Shown here: positions 1-9,449 of the stretch, in pieces | Layout of the letters: the number at the start of each line of letters is the position of its first letter | Position numbering within the stretch: position 1 is the stretch's first letter | DNA from: Eutreptiella sp. 'Long Island Sound 2002' | Taxonomy: Eukaryota; Euglenozoa; Euglenophyceae; Eutreptiales; Eutreptiaceae | Assembly (NCBI GenBank): GCA_964036045.1 | Contig: OZ038381.1 | Coordinates: forward strand, 133,339,191-133,403,190 | Reading direction: 5' to 3' | DNA: 64,000 nucleotides | Position numbers and translations under genes: made by a program | The notes under the pieces: generated by a model | What the model was told of the DNA's origin: nothing | Databases searched by the model: none | Seen by the model: the letters and a program-made list of their open reading frames with translations, nothing else

Positions 1-848
1 GCCGGGGCCCCCGCGGCTGGCGGGCTGGTGGGGGGGCGGGGGGGGGGGGGGGGGGTGTCGCGCCGCGGCCTCCCTGCTCTCGTTCCGGGCGGCGGCCTGC
101 GGTACTCCTTTCTGGCTCTCTCCGTGTCGCCGGCGCGCTCCCTTCCGGCGCGCGCGTGCGGTCGGGGCTGAAGTGCCGCCCCGGGCTGGGGGGGGGTGAG
201 GGGCGGCCCGTGGACCGCTCCCCTGGGGGCCCCATCTGACCTGAAACCCCCCCTCTGTCACCTCGGAGTGGGCTGTGGTTACGGGAGGGTCATGTGGGGC
301 GCGGCCTCCTTCCTGTTCCGTTGTGCGCGTTGCTCCGGCACGCCGGTGTGGCTCCCCAGCTGTGGTGGGTGCGGGGGGGGGGGAGGGGTGGGGGGGCCGC
401 CCCCCCGCCCGCTCTCGGGCCTGTGTGGGGGGGGGGGGTGGGTTGGGGGGGGCCCTTTGGTCCCCTGGCGATGCCTCTCGTCGGCCGGGGGGGAGGGGCG
501 GGGGCGGCATGGCAGTCCTGGCCCCGGGGGCCAGCCATCGGCCAGGGGGTCGCGCCCTTCTCCCGCCCCCCTCTATCGAGAGCCGGACTCTCGCGCAGGC
601 CCTCGCCGGGGCCCCTCATCCCCCGGCCGTTGTCGCGCGGCGCTGGCCGGCCGGGGGTGGCCGTGAGGGTTAGCGGTCAGTGGTTAGCGGGTTGCGGGGC
701 AGCAGGTTCCCCCCCGCGCTCGTTGTCTCCGCACTCCCTCCCGCGGGAGGTGGCGCGCCCTCGTACGTCGTGCCATACGGTGGGGGGGGCGTGGGTCGGG
801 GGGCCCAGCCCCCCCCCCCAAACTCTCCCGTACCCGCCGTCTGGGCCT
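1..848. other. G-run-rich 3' flank, no gene seen
   Basis: This stretch lies downstream of the minus-strand ORF that ends at 849. It is extremely G-rich on the plus strand, including 18 consecutive G at 38-55 and several runs of 8-10 G. Short ORFs exist in every frame because stop codons are rare in such DNA, but none has protein-like composition. It is best read as the 3' untranslated part or 3' flank of element E1. No polyadenylation-like tract or repeat boundary is visible before the window edge. Confidence 0.4.
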
Positions 849-2938
849 TCACCTGCGCCGCCGCTTGTGTGGCGGCTGGGGCTGCTGCGGCGGCGGGTTG
901 TGCCGGCGGTAGCGCCAGTGGGCGAGGGCGCTACGCAAAGCCCGGGGGAGCCAGTTGTTGGCGTCCGCATCCGTGATGCGGAGCACCGCTCCCCCTTCCA
1001 GGAAGGCCGGCCACGTCGGCTCCCTGTCGGGCCACGCCGCCCGGATCACTGACCTGAGGACCCTCTCGTGGTCCTCTGGGGCCGCCCACCCCCCCGGGGG
1101 TACCTCTCGGTTTCCTGCGTCCCTCCGGAGGAGCACGGCATCGAAGGGCCGGTTCTTCGACCTCCTGGAGGTCCCCTGGTTGGCCCAGCACAACCACCCG
1201 TACACTTCCCCCACCAGGGGGAGGGTCTCCTCCCCCAGCGGGTCCGGGACCGCGCCCCAGTCCCGGTCCCATGGCCGGCCCTCCTCCGCCCCCCGTGCTG
1301 GCCCCCCTCGCTGCCCCTGCGCCTGCGGCGCCGATGCCGCGCCCCGTCCCCCCTCCGCCGAGGCCATCCGCGCCGGCTCCGCCCTCGGCGCGGGGGGGGC
1401 TTGCTGGTGCTGGTGTCCTGGGGGTTGGGGGGGGACGAGCTCGCCGGCGTCAGGGTCGATGTTGTAGAGGTGGTGGTGGTGGTGGTGGTGGTGGTGGTGG
1501 GTGTGGTGTGCCGGCATCTGTTGGATGCCGGGGGGGATGCACCTCACCGGCTGCACGTCCGGCTGCGGGGGTGCTCCGCCCTCTGCCCCCCTCCCTTCGC
1601 CCCGCCCTCCTCCCTGGGCTCCCATGCCCCGTCCCGCCTGTCCCTTGGGGCCCGCGGCGCCCTTGCCCTTGCCCTTGGGCCCCTTTCCAGCCCCCTGCCC
1701 GTGTCGCGGGTCCCGCCTCCCGTCCCCCACGCCCTGGCCCGCTTGCTCTCCCACCCCCCCTCGTCCTGCCCCCCGCACCTGGGTTCCCTTCCCGCGCCCC
1801 TGAGTGCCCTTCCCGCGCCCTGGCCCCTCCCCGGCCCCCTGCCCGTGTCGCGGGTCCCGCCTCCCGTCCCCCACGCCCTGGCCCGCTCGCTCTCCCACCT
1901 CCCCTCGCCCTACCCCCTGCACCTGGGCTCCCTGCCCGCGCCCCTGCGCGCCCTTCCCGTGCCCTGGCCCCTCCCCCGCCCCCTGCCTGTCGCGCCGTCC
2001 GCTGCTCCCCTCCCCCCCGCCGCTGCGCCCTTCCTGGACCACTCGCCGGGCGTCCCGCTGCCTTTGCAGCTGCGGCAGCGTGACGCCGGGCGGCGAGCGC
2101 TCGCGCGTCGGGGGGCGGACGTGCCGCTCCCGCCCCGGGGGGAAGGGCTTGGGGGGGAACGGCTTGGGGGGGCTGGTGTGGGTGTGGGTGGGGTTGGCGT
2201 GGGCGCGGTACTTCGCGCTCTCCCTGCCCACTGCTGCTGCTGCGGCGGCCGCCGGCGAGGCGTCCGCGGCCCGTGCGGGGTTCTTCCCCCGCTTGCGCGG
2301 CGTGCTGGAGGCCGCGGCGTGGCCGGCCGAGGCGGCGTCGCGGCCCGCCGGGGTTGCGGCCGCAGCCCCTCGCGCGCCCTCCTCGCTCTCCTTCGCTGCC
2401 GTGGCGGCCGCAAACGAGGCGCCCGTGGCCGGGGTCGCAACCCCTCGCATGCCCTCCTCGTTCTCCTCTGCTGCCGCGGCGGCCGCCGGCGAGGCGCCCG
2501 CGGCCCGTGCGGGGTCCGTCGCAACCCCTCGCGCGCCCTTCTTGCTCTCCTCTGCGGCTGCGGCAGCCCTCGGCGGCGCGTCCGGCTCCTGCGCCGGGGC
2601 TGCCCCCCTTGTCGGCTGCGTGCCGGGGGCCGCGGCCGGGGCCGCGGCGTGGCTCGCCGCGGTCTCCGCGTCCTGCGCGTCTGGGCGGGGCGGGGCGGCG
2701 GGGCTGGCCGCTTGGGCGGCGGGGGCGGCCGTCTCGGCTGGCCCAGGTCTCGGGCCGGCGGCGGCGGCCCGACCAGCACCGCCGCCTCCGCCAGCCTCCG
2801 CTCCTCGCGCTCCGCGAGGGTCTCCCCCGTCCACTCCGGGGAGGAGACGGGGGAGCGGGAGCGGGACCGGCGGTGGTGGCGGTCGTCCCGCTGGGGGGAC
2901 CCATCGGAGTCTGCCATCACTGTTACTCTGGTAGGCAT
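849..2938 (-). CDS. Low-complexity, Arg/Ser-headed ORF ending in a basic tail (post-RT ORF of E1)
   Basis: The ATG at 2,938 opens an Arg/Ser-rich head (RRSRSRSPVSSPEW) followed by a charged helix-like stretch (LAEREERRLAEAAVL). A second frame carries a long Ala/Glu/Lys- then Gly/Gln/Lys-rich body and ends at 849. Its last 120 residues look like an ordinary globular protein (LVGEVYGWLCWANQ, FDAVLLRRDAG) and finish in a KRRRR tail that could act as a nuclear signal. Head and tail are in different frames, so at least one frameshift or an intron must be assumed. The body contains ten consecutive His from a GGT microsatellite. No catalytic motif was seen. It follows the 410-residue ORF at 4,212-2,980 and may be its continuation, or the first ORF of another truncated element. 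RNA binding and nuclear entry are inferences from composition only. Confidence 0.4.
1468..1501. repeat. GGT trinucleotide microsatellite
   Basis: About ten tandem GGT units on the plus strand. They encode a run of ten His on the minus strand inside the low-complexity ORF. The His run is more likely the result of microsatellite slippage than a selected metal-binding feature. Confidence 0.85.
1690..1985. repeat. 144-bp tandem duplication inside the low-complexity ORF
   Basis: The block beginning GCCCGTGTCGCGGG at 1,697 recurs at 1,841 with most of the following sequence conserved, a period of 144 bp (48 codons). Because the period is a multiple of three, the Gly/Lys/Gln-rich peptide repeats in frame. 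Partial further similarity continues to about 1,985. Confidence 0.75.
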
Positions 2939-2979
2939 GCGTGGTGGCAGGCGCGCCCTTCCCACTACCTCCTGGTGCA

Positions 2980-4212
2980 TCAGTGCCGTGCCGTGGGCAG
3001 TGCCGTGTGGTGCTCTGCGGGGGGGAGGGGGGGAGGGGGTGGGGGGCCGGCTGTGGCGTCAGCCCCGCACGGCCGGGGGCCTGCGGCCATCCACCGGCAT
3101 TGGGAGGGGAGGCGGGGGAGCCACGCAGCCCACGCGTCGCGCCACAGCTCCCAGTCTGGGGCGGGGCCCAGGGCCCTGGGCCCCCGGGGGTCGTCGAGCG
3201 GTGTCGGGGGCAGCCGCACCAGGTGGACCCCCGTAACGGCGGTGACCTCCTGTGTGCGCAGGAAGGGGTGTACTCCGTCCCGCGCCGCGGGCGCCGGGAG
3301 GGGGGGGCGGGGTACGGGTGTTGCCCCATAGAGGTGGGTGGGGGTGATCCCCAGGATCCGCCCCGGGTCCCCGCGGGTCGCGACGACGAGGAGGAGGAGG
3401 GGGGTGCCAGGGCACTCCTGCCAGAGGACCTGCCCCCTGTGGTGGGCACCCCTGGTCCTGGAGAGGGGGGGGGACAGGTCTGGGTTAGCCCAGCCGCGGG
3501 GCGCGTGCGTCGCCGGTGGGAGGGCGGGGCACCAAGTGGGCTCCCTGGGGAACGCCTCGTAGACGACGGCGTACGGGGGGGTAGGCCCGGTACCGTCGTA
3601 CACCGGGTTGGTCGGCCGGGGGCGGGCGGACGCCTCGTCCGCGCCTTCGACGAACACCGTGACGTCGCCCACCTCGAGGTCCTCGTCCGGCGGGTGTAGA
3701 AGGTGGAGCGCCGCATCCAGCTCGGACACTCCTCCCGGGTACGTGGCCCGCGCCTGGTTCAGGTACGCGGCCGCGTCCCCGGGGTAGCGCGCCCTGAGGG
3801 CGTGCAGCAGGGCTGGGGCGCTACTGCGGAGGGACATGGCAGACCCCGCTCCCGTCAGCCGGAGGGTGTCCCCCATGGACAGGGGCCGGCCCGACCGATT
3901 GGACTCGCGCCACTCCATCCAGTGCCCGTAGAGGGCCGCCTCCGGGCTGATGAGCCCCGGCCGGATGGCGTTCACGATCCGGTGCATTGCCGGGAGCAGC
4001 GTAGGGGCCCCCGCTCCGTTCAGGGCGCGGACGGCCGGGAGGGCGGTCTCGTTAAGGAAAGCCCTCGCACTGCCCTCCAGGTCACACCGTGCGGCAGCGT
4101 GCGCTTCTTGTGCCTCCGCCACCGCGTCCGCCACCAGGCCCCGGACGGCCGCCTCCTGCGCTCTGCGGCGGGCCCTGGTGTGCCCCGGCCCATCCCCCCG
4201 TCGGCGTGGCAT
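2980..4212 (-). CDS. 410-residue post-RT ORF of element E1, unknown function
   Basis: Starts at a true ATG in good translational context (GCACCATGCC on the minus strand). The N-terminus is very basic (MPRRRGDG, TRARRRAQ), followed by an Ala-rich helical section and a globular-looking part (LYGHWMEWRESNR, DEDLEVGDVTVFVEGADE, LLLLVVATRGDPGRILGI). The C-terminus becomes Pro-rich and drifts out of protein-like sequence near 3,050. I recognise no family. It begins 39 nt after the TAA that ends the RT-RNase H ORF and is in the same frame as it. The gap contains a pyrimidine-rich tract ending TTTGCAG, which resembles a 3' splice site, so a spliced or separately started product are both possible. It is probably a genuine component of the element, because E2 has in-frame coding sequence in the same position. 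Confidence 0.6.
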   Translation of the reverse strand: MPRRRGDGPGHTRARRRAQEAAVRGLVADAVAEAQEAHAAARCDLEGSARAFLNETALPAVRALNGAGAPTLLPAMHRIVNAIRPGLISPEAALYGHWMEWRESNRSGRPLSMGDTLRLTGAGSAMSLRSSAPALLHALRARYPGDAAAYLNQARATYPGGVSELDAALHLLHPPDEDLEVGDVTVFVEGADEASARPRPTNPVYDGTGPTPPYAVVYEAFPREPTWCPALPPATHAPRGWANPDLSPPLSRTRGAHHRGQVLWQECPGTPLLLLVVATRGDPGRILGITPTHLYGATPVPRPPLPAPAARDGVHPFLRTQEVTAVTGVHLVRLPPTPLDDPRGPRALGPAPDWELWRDAWAAWLPRLPSQCRWMAAGPRPCGADATAGPPPPPPLPPAEHHTALPTARH

Positions 4213-4251
4213 GGTGCTGCGGGCTCTGCAAAGGGCGGCGGCGGGTGGGGG

Positions 4252-7200
4252 TTAGGGGGCGAACACGTGCGACAGGTGCGCAACGGATGTGGGGTCCCGC
4301 AGGTGCACGTGGACCCACAGAAGGGCAGCGCCCGCGGGGCCCGCTTGTTCGTGCGAGGGGGTGTGTGCCCCCTCGATGCGCCGGCGCAAGGCCTCCTCCT
4401 CTGTGCGCCTGCGCGGGCCTGCGGGAGGTTCGGGCCAGGGGCACGCGGCTACCTGGGTGCACCGCGCGCACCTGTTGGCGCCTGTCGACGCTGCGGAGGA
4501 CACCGTGTCACATTCTCCGCAGAGTCGGCAGGTGTGTGGGAGGTGGGAGGGCGGCGACCAAGGGTCGAGATGGCGGAGGCAGAGGTCGTCCCACCTCTGT
4601 CGGAGGGGGTCCAGGATCTCCAGCAGGCGGGCGTGGACGCCGCGCCGGTAGTCCTTGCCAAGCGTCTTCTGCTGGACCTCCTGCCACGTGTCGCCGGGGA
4701 GGATCCCGTGGTCGTGGAAGGCGGCGATGAGGTCGTCCCACGTCGGGCGGGGGTGCCCCTGGGGGGGGCTCGCCATGTACACCTGGCGCCCGGCGAGGTG
4801 GGGCGTCAGCGCATCCCATTGGCACCCGTTCGTGGTGTCTCTGTGGAGGAGGGCCAGCAGGGTGCCGTCCGCGACTGCCTCCCACCCCACTCGCAGCCCT
4901 TCACAGCCGTCTAGCTCCTGGCGCAGCGCGGCTGCAATGCCGTTGGGGAGCATGAGGAGCAAGGGCCCCTGGGTGTCGCCCAGCCGGGACAGGGCGTCGT
5001 CGTATACCGGCCCCCAGGCTTTGAAGTGCGCCACGGTGAGTTGGGTGGCCCCGTCCTCTGGGGGGTGCCACCGGACGGTGGCCGCAGCGTGTCGCCACGT
5101 GCGTATCTCCGTAGCCCGGAGCACGTTGGCGGCGTGAAGGACGATGCGGGGCGGGACGGGTGTCCTGACGAGTGAGGACACGTCCCCAGTCCATCCCGTT
5201 TGCGGCCCCGGGACCGCCTGCAGCCATTCCCCCGTCGCCGCGTCCCACGGGTGGTCAGGCCCCGCCCCGCGGATCATGGTGGGTCTCGGCCGTATGTCCG
5301 GCCCCCACCACCGGAGCGGGATGGCGGCGTATCGTTGCGCAGGGGTCTTCGGGGCGCGCGTGGCGGCGCACCACCGGCTCCACTCCCGCGCCCACTCCTC
5401 CCCCACGATGCGCGCCTCCCATGCGGTCATGGAGCCGCGCCCGATGATCCACGGTGGGAAGAGGGTGTCTTCTAGGTGCCTCGAGAACCCCCCCGGCAGG
5501 TCCTGGTACGGGTGGGGGCTCTCTTGGGGCGGGCACTCCAGAGTGCCATTCACAACACGGAGGGAGGCTACGAAGTCCTTGTCAGGGCGCGGGGGAGGGG
5601 GAGGGTGGTCGCCCTCCGCCGCAGTGAGCCACCGGTGCCACTGGGGCTCGCGGAGGAGTTGCTCCAGCCGGTGGTTGCGAAGCTCCCACGCGAAGTCCCC
5701 CAGCCGGAGCATGTGGTGGAGGAAATCGTCCACCGAGGTCCCTCCCGGCGGGTCGTATCGGGTTATGGCGCGGAGCTGCGCCTCCGCGTCCTCGGGCACC
5801 AGTCCGGAGCAGAACACCTCCGTCCACGTGGCGCCTGCGGAGCGCCACGAGGCCACCCACAGGGCCTTGTCCCCAGGTGGGAGGTGGCGGGCCGCCTCGT
5901 GTACCGCCTGGCGGTAGTGGGGCCAGAGGAGCCGTGAGTGGGTGCAACGCACGTGCATGTGCACCGGGGTCTCCTCCGGGCCGCCGCAGAAAAGGCACGG
6001 TTGTGGGACGATGGCGACGCCGGAGAGCCGCTCCTTCCGGACGCGGAGCCTGCGCTGCACCGGCGTGTGGCCGTCTCGGGCCCGCAGCGCCCGGCGGTTG
6101 GTGGCCGCCGCGGTGAGGTCCCGGGCGTGGACGTAGGCCGTGGCGTGGGCCGCGCCCAAAGGTGTGTGTCCCCGGTGCGTCAGCGCATGGTCCGTCTGCG
6201 CCCGTTGCGCGACCTCGCCGAGCACCCGCATGGTGGGGGGCCGTAGATCGAGATGGCCGTCACGGCCGGCGACAATGAGTTGGGCGTGGCCAGGGTCCGG
6301 GGGCGTGTTCTGCAAGACGGTGTCCTGGGACGCCGCCCAGTCCGCCTTGTGCAGTAGGGCGTCACTGTGGTGCGAGGTGGCTCGGATGTACCAGAACGGG
6401 TGCCCGGCGTGTTGCCCCCGCGCGCACAGGCCGTCCCGCAGCCACCTCAGGGGCATCTGGTTGACCACCTTCGCTGCGCCCGCGGGGACCCCCGTGGTTC
6501 GCTCGCGATCTGCGCGCCGCAGGAGGTGGAGGATGACTTCGGCGTCCACCGTGTGGACCCATGGTCTGTGTGCACCGTAATGTAGGGGGAGGGAGGCGGC
6601 CACCCCCTCCCCGTCGGGCACCGTGCCCGAGATGGCCACCGCCCACGTGCGGGTGAGGTCGGCGGTGAGAGCGACGCTGGTGGTGTGTTTGCAGGGTCCG
6701 CCCCCCGACGCGTCAGAGGAGGTGTGTCCCCAGGCCTCCGGGATCCAGTAGTATCCGGTGGGGCTGAGCCACCCCGCGTTGAGGTCGGCGGAGTGCCACC
6801 GGACGTCCGGGTGGCTGGGGGTCAGTTGGTCCACGCTCAGCGCCCTGGTGTCCCCTGGGCTGATCGCCGGGTGGTTGTGCAGCCGGATCTCCGCTCCGGC
6901 GACCGTGCTTGCCCAGGACCGTAGCGCCGTCACATGTTCCTTGAGCCACGCCGGGCCCCCGCGCTGGTGCACCACCAGGTGTCCCGTGTCCTCCGGATGG
7001 TCCTCCAGCGCGTGCACCACCATGTGTGGGTCGTGCGGCACCCCCGTAGCTACCAGTTGGGCGGTGCCACGGGGGAGCCCACGGGGTTCGGGCTGGCCTG
7101 CCCCCACTTGCACTATTACCCACTCGGCCCGGAGCTGCGCTTGTCCCGTCGCTTGGGTGCATTGGTCGTCCGTGGTCACCAACCACAACGGCGTCGGCGC

Positions 7201-8457
7201 GTGGGGCCGGGGGCGTAAGGGCTCTGGCCACGCCACGTCCGCGTTAGGCTCTTGGTGCTCGCTTTCCGCGAGTACGTCGCGGAGGATGTACATGAGGGCT
7301 GCTGGCGGGTGGTACGCCGCCCCCCGCGTGGGGGGGGATAGGCCGTCCCGGCGGCGGTAGCCCCCGACGTGGAGGTGCAGGCCGTCCGGGGTCACCTGTG
7401 GGCCGGTGTGGGCGTCCTGCTTAGCCCTCGTGGGGTGGACGAGTCTCAGGCGGGGGTCCCGTGTGCCGGTGGTGTGGAAGAGGTGGGCCAGGGCGTCGCG
7501 CCACCCGGGGTGGTTGGTGGGCTCCTGCTCACGGCGGCAATAATGGAGGTGTTCATCGGCGCATTGGTTGAGGCACTCCCGCACCGCCGTCGGCCACGGA
7601 TCGTCGTTGTCGGGGAAGGGGTGGCGTGGCCCGTGGTGCCCATGCCACGGCGTTGTGTGTGGCACCGTCAGGCGGCACGTGTCGCGGTGTCGCAGCTTGG
7701 CGGTTCGCAGCGTGACGATTTTGCCCGGCGGGGACTGTAGTTGGACATGGGCCGCCCTGGGGCACGCGATGGGGTTGTACATCCCCAGGCCCAGGGCGGC
7801 CAGGGCCCGGGGTATGCGGTGGACCCAGTCGCCTCCCACCAGAGTTGCGAACTCCGGGACGGGGTAGTGCACCTCGGAACATATTCCGTGCGCGCCGGCT
7901 ATCTCCCAGAACATCTTGGTGACCTCGGCGCGCACGGAGGTTGCGCGGTGGTGGACGAGTGTACCCACGAGGGCCACCACTGCCTGCTGGCACCGCGTGG
8001 GCACCCCTGTGAGCCCCAGGGTCCGGTCATCCTGCAGGCTGTCCCGCGAGGAGTCGAAGGCGTACCGCGCCCTGTCCTTCGCGACCTGGACCGTGATGTG
8101 GTCCAGGTGGCGTGCAGTGTCGGAGTCGTCGGCGATGAAAGGGGCGACGTACTGCGTCACCCCCCCGAGGATCGCCAAGATGACGTCCTGCACCACTTTC
8201 GGTAGCGCGAGGGTGTTAAGGCACCAGTGGTGCACTGCCGCCAGGCGTAGCCGGTGCTTGCGCTGCAGGAAGAACTCCCCGTCCGGCTGCAGCTGGAGTC
8301 CCAGGTAGGGGACGGAGTCCGCCGCCGGTACCCAGTACCACGGGTTTTCCAGGTGGGGGCAGAGGCGCAGCTGCAGGCCCGGGACCCCCTCCGTGGTGGC
8401 CATGGCGCACTTGCGGGGGTTGAGCTCCATGCCCATCATCCCCAGGTACGCGGCCAC
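4252..8457 (-). CDS. RT thumb, RNase H, zinc knuckle and zinc ribbon part of E1 polyprotein
   Basis: 1,401 codons with no internal stop. Residues 1-210 continue the reverse transcriptase palm/thumb (SVPYLGLQLQPDG is the usual post-active-site block). Residues 578-712 match RNase H: Asp582 in SSDASGGG, Asp638 in VHTVDAEV, and the SHHSDALLHKADWA block with Asp706. Cys821, Cys824, His833 and Cys838 form the C-x2-C-x8-H-x4-C knuckle typical of LINE ORF2 C-termini. Cys1310, Cys1313, Cys1330 and Cys1333 form a possible zinc ribbon. Residues 425-560 are unassigned. The track begins at a GTG, not an ATG. It is offset by one frame from the upstream RT segment at about 8,455, so one frameshift separates the YIDD motif from this part. 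It would copy the element RNA at the insertion site and remove the RNA strand. Confidence 0.85.
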   Translation of the reverse strand: MAAYLGMMGMELNPRKCAMATTEGVPGLQLRLCPHLENPWYWVPAADSVPYLGLQLQPDGEFFLQRKHRLRLAAVHHWCLNTLALPKVVQDVILAILGGVTQYVAPFIADDSDTARHLDHITVQVAKDRARYAFDSSRDSLQDDRTLGLTGVPTRCQQAVVALVGTLVHHRATSVRAEVTKMFWEIAGAHGICSEVHYPVPEFATLVGGDWVHRIPRALAALGLGMYNPIACPRAAHVQLQSPPGKIVTLRTAKLRHRDTCRLTVPHTTPWHGHHGPRHPFPDNDDPWPTAVRECLNQCADEHLHYCRREQEPTNHPGWRDALAHLFHTTGTRDPRLRLVHPTRAKQDAHTGPQVTPDGLHLHVGGYRRRDGLSPPTRGAAYHPPAALMYILRDVLAESEHQEPNADVAWPEPLRPRPHAPTPLWLVTTDDQCTQATGQAQLRAEWVIVQVGAGQPEPRGLPRGTAQLVATGVPHDPHMVVHALEDHPEDTGHLVVHQRGGPAWLKEHVTALRSWASTVAGAEIRLHNHPAISPGDTRALSVDQLTPSHPDVRWHSADLNAGWLSPTGYYWIPEAWGHTSSDASGGGPCKHTTSVALTADLTRTWAVAISGTVPDGEGVAASLPLHYGAHRPWVHTVDAEVILHLLRRADRERTTGVPAGAAKVVNQMPLRWLRDGLCARGQHAGHPFWYIRATSHHSDALLHKADWAASQDTVLQNTPPDPGHAQLIVAGRDGHLDLRPPTMRVLGEVAQRAQTDHALTHRGHTPLGAAHATAYVHARDLTAAATNRRALRARDGHTPVQRRLRVRKERLSGVAIVPQPCLFCGGPEETPVHMHVRCTHSRLLWPHYRQAVHEAARHLPPGDKALWVASWRSAGATWTEVFCSGLVPEDAEAQLRAITRYDPPGGTSVDDFLHHMLRLGDFAWELRNHRLEQLLREPQWHRWLTAAEGDHPPPPPRPDKDFVASLRVVNGTLECPPQESPHPYQDLPGGFSRHLEDTLFPPWIIGRGSMTAWEARIVGEEWAREWSRWCAATRAPKTPAQRYAAIPLRWWGPDIRPRPTMIRGAGPDHPWDAATGEWLQAVPGPQTGWTGDVSSLVRTPVPPRIVLHAANVLRATEIRTWRHAAATVRWHPPEDGATQLTVAHFKAWGPVYDDALSRLGDTQGPLLLMLPNGIAAALRQELDGCEGLRVGWEAVADGTLLALLHRDTTNGCQWDALTPHLAGRQVYMASPPQGHPRPTWDDLIAAFHDHGILPGDTWQEVQQKTLGKDYRRGVHARLLEILDPLRQRWDDLCLRHLDPWSPPSHLPHTCRLCGECDTVSSAASTGANRCARCTQVAACPWPEPPAGPRRRTEEEALRRRIEGAHTPSHEQAGPAGAALLWVHVHLRDPTSVAHLSHVFAP

Positions 8458-9413
8458 ACCTCCACGCCCTCGACGAAGTGCTGCAGCGTGTGGGCCACCA
8501 CCAGCAGGTCGTCGATATAGGCCTGGATGAGGCCGTCCTCGGCCCCTCCCGGCGGGCGCAGGCGGTGCCCCTGTGCCCTGAGCAGGGGCTCCAGGAGGAG
8601 CGCGTACAGCAGGGGGCTCTCAGGGTTGCCCTGCCGGACGCTGCGTAGCATGTAGACGGGCTGCGTTAGCCCGTGTGCTGTGACGATGCGCAGCCTGGCG
8701 CACGTGTGGAGGAAGAGCAGGAGGTCAATGACGTCTGGCGGCACGGAGAGGTGGCGCAGGATGAGGTGGAGGGCGCCGTGTGGGGCGGTGTCGAAGGCCT
8801 TGCGGGCGTCAAAGGAGAAGACGTAGTTGGGCCTTCCCCGCTGGAGCTGCCGCTGCGCCATGAACAGCGGGGGGCCTGTGTTGGAGCCAGGGAGGGCTCC
8901 CTGCTGCCAGTCGCTGACCAATCTTTGCCGTTTGAGCACCTCCGTGATGCGCTGGGTGAGGGGGCCCGTGAGCAGCTTCATGTCCAGCTGGCCGGGTGCT
9001 ATGGGCCTGTAGTCGTCCAGTCTGGCGGAGCCCGGTACCTTGGGGCTGAGCCAGATGTGCGCGTCCCTCCAGTGCATCGGCGGCGGGGCGCCGCGGAGGA
9101 TGGCCCGGTAGGAATGGACCAGGAGCCACTGGACGGGTGCCTGGAGGGCCTTGATGAAACGGGCCTCCACGTGGTTAGGACCTGGGGCCTTGCCATCGGA
9201 CTTGTCCAGGGCGGACTTCAGGTCCTGCATGGAGTACTGCTGGACCTGTGTCCAGGCCCCCTCAGGGACCCGGGGGACGTGGCGGCCGAGGACCGCCTGG
9301 AAACCCGGGAGGTCCACCGGGCGTTTGTCATACAGTTCTCGCCAGAAGGCGCGAACTGCGAACATCACGTCGTGGGCCTCCGTGAGGAGCGTTTGGGTGT
9401 TTGGAACCCGCAC
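8436..9413 (-). CDS. Reverse transcriptase fingers and palm of E1 (non-LTR type)
   Basis: The RT motifs occur in the expected order: KSDGKAPGPN, LSPKVPGSARLDDYRPIA, LPGSNTG, motif A FSFDARKAFD with Asp202, SVRQGNPESPLLYALL, and motif C AYIDDLLVVAHT with Asp301-Asp302. All catalytic aspartates are present. The nominal start codon is GTG. The region is in the same frame as the endonuclease segment upstream, separated from it only by the TAG at 9,447-9,449, and no ATG lies between that TAG and the start of conserved sequence. The last few codons, after VEGVEV, leave the conserved frame, which resumes in the ORF starting at 8,457. Target-primed reverse transcription is the expected role from the non-LTR type and the adjoining endonuclease. 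Confidence 0.92.
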   Translation of the reverse strand: MRVPNTQTLLTEAHDVMFAVRAFWRELYDKRPVDLPGFQAVLGRHVPRVPEGAWTQVQQYSMQDLKSALDKSDGKAPGPNHVEARFIKALQAPVQWLLVHSYRAILRGAPPPMHWRDAHIWLSPKVPGSARLDDYRPIAPGQLDMKLLTGPLTQRITEVLKRQRLVSDWQQGALPGSNTGPPLFMAQRQLQRGRPNYVFSFDARKAFDTAPHGALHLILRHLSVPPDVIDLLLFLHTCARLRIVTAHGLTQPVYMLRSVRQGNPESPLLYALLLEPLLRAQGHRLRPPGGAEDGLIQAYIDDLLVVAHTLQHFVEGVEVWPRTWG

Positions 9414-9446
9414 GTTCCAGAGGCCTGACGGGCCTGGGGCCTCTAT

Positions 9447-9449
9447 CTA
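9447..9449 (-). other. In-frame TAG between endonuclease and reverse transcriptase
   Basis: The stop follows KAVRGAI and is followed in the same frame by IEAPGPSGLWNVRVPN, a linker into the RT domain. A single C-to-T change from CAG would create it. No ATG precedes the RT-linked sequence. Confidence 0.85.

Noticed and set aside
849-4212. Nucleolar or SR splicing-factor host gene
   Set aside because: The Arg/Ser stretch is short, there is no RRM, the frame is broken, and its position behind an RT ORF fits an element protein better.
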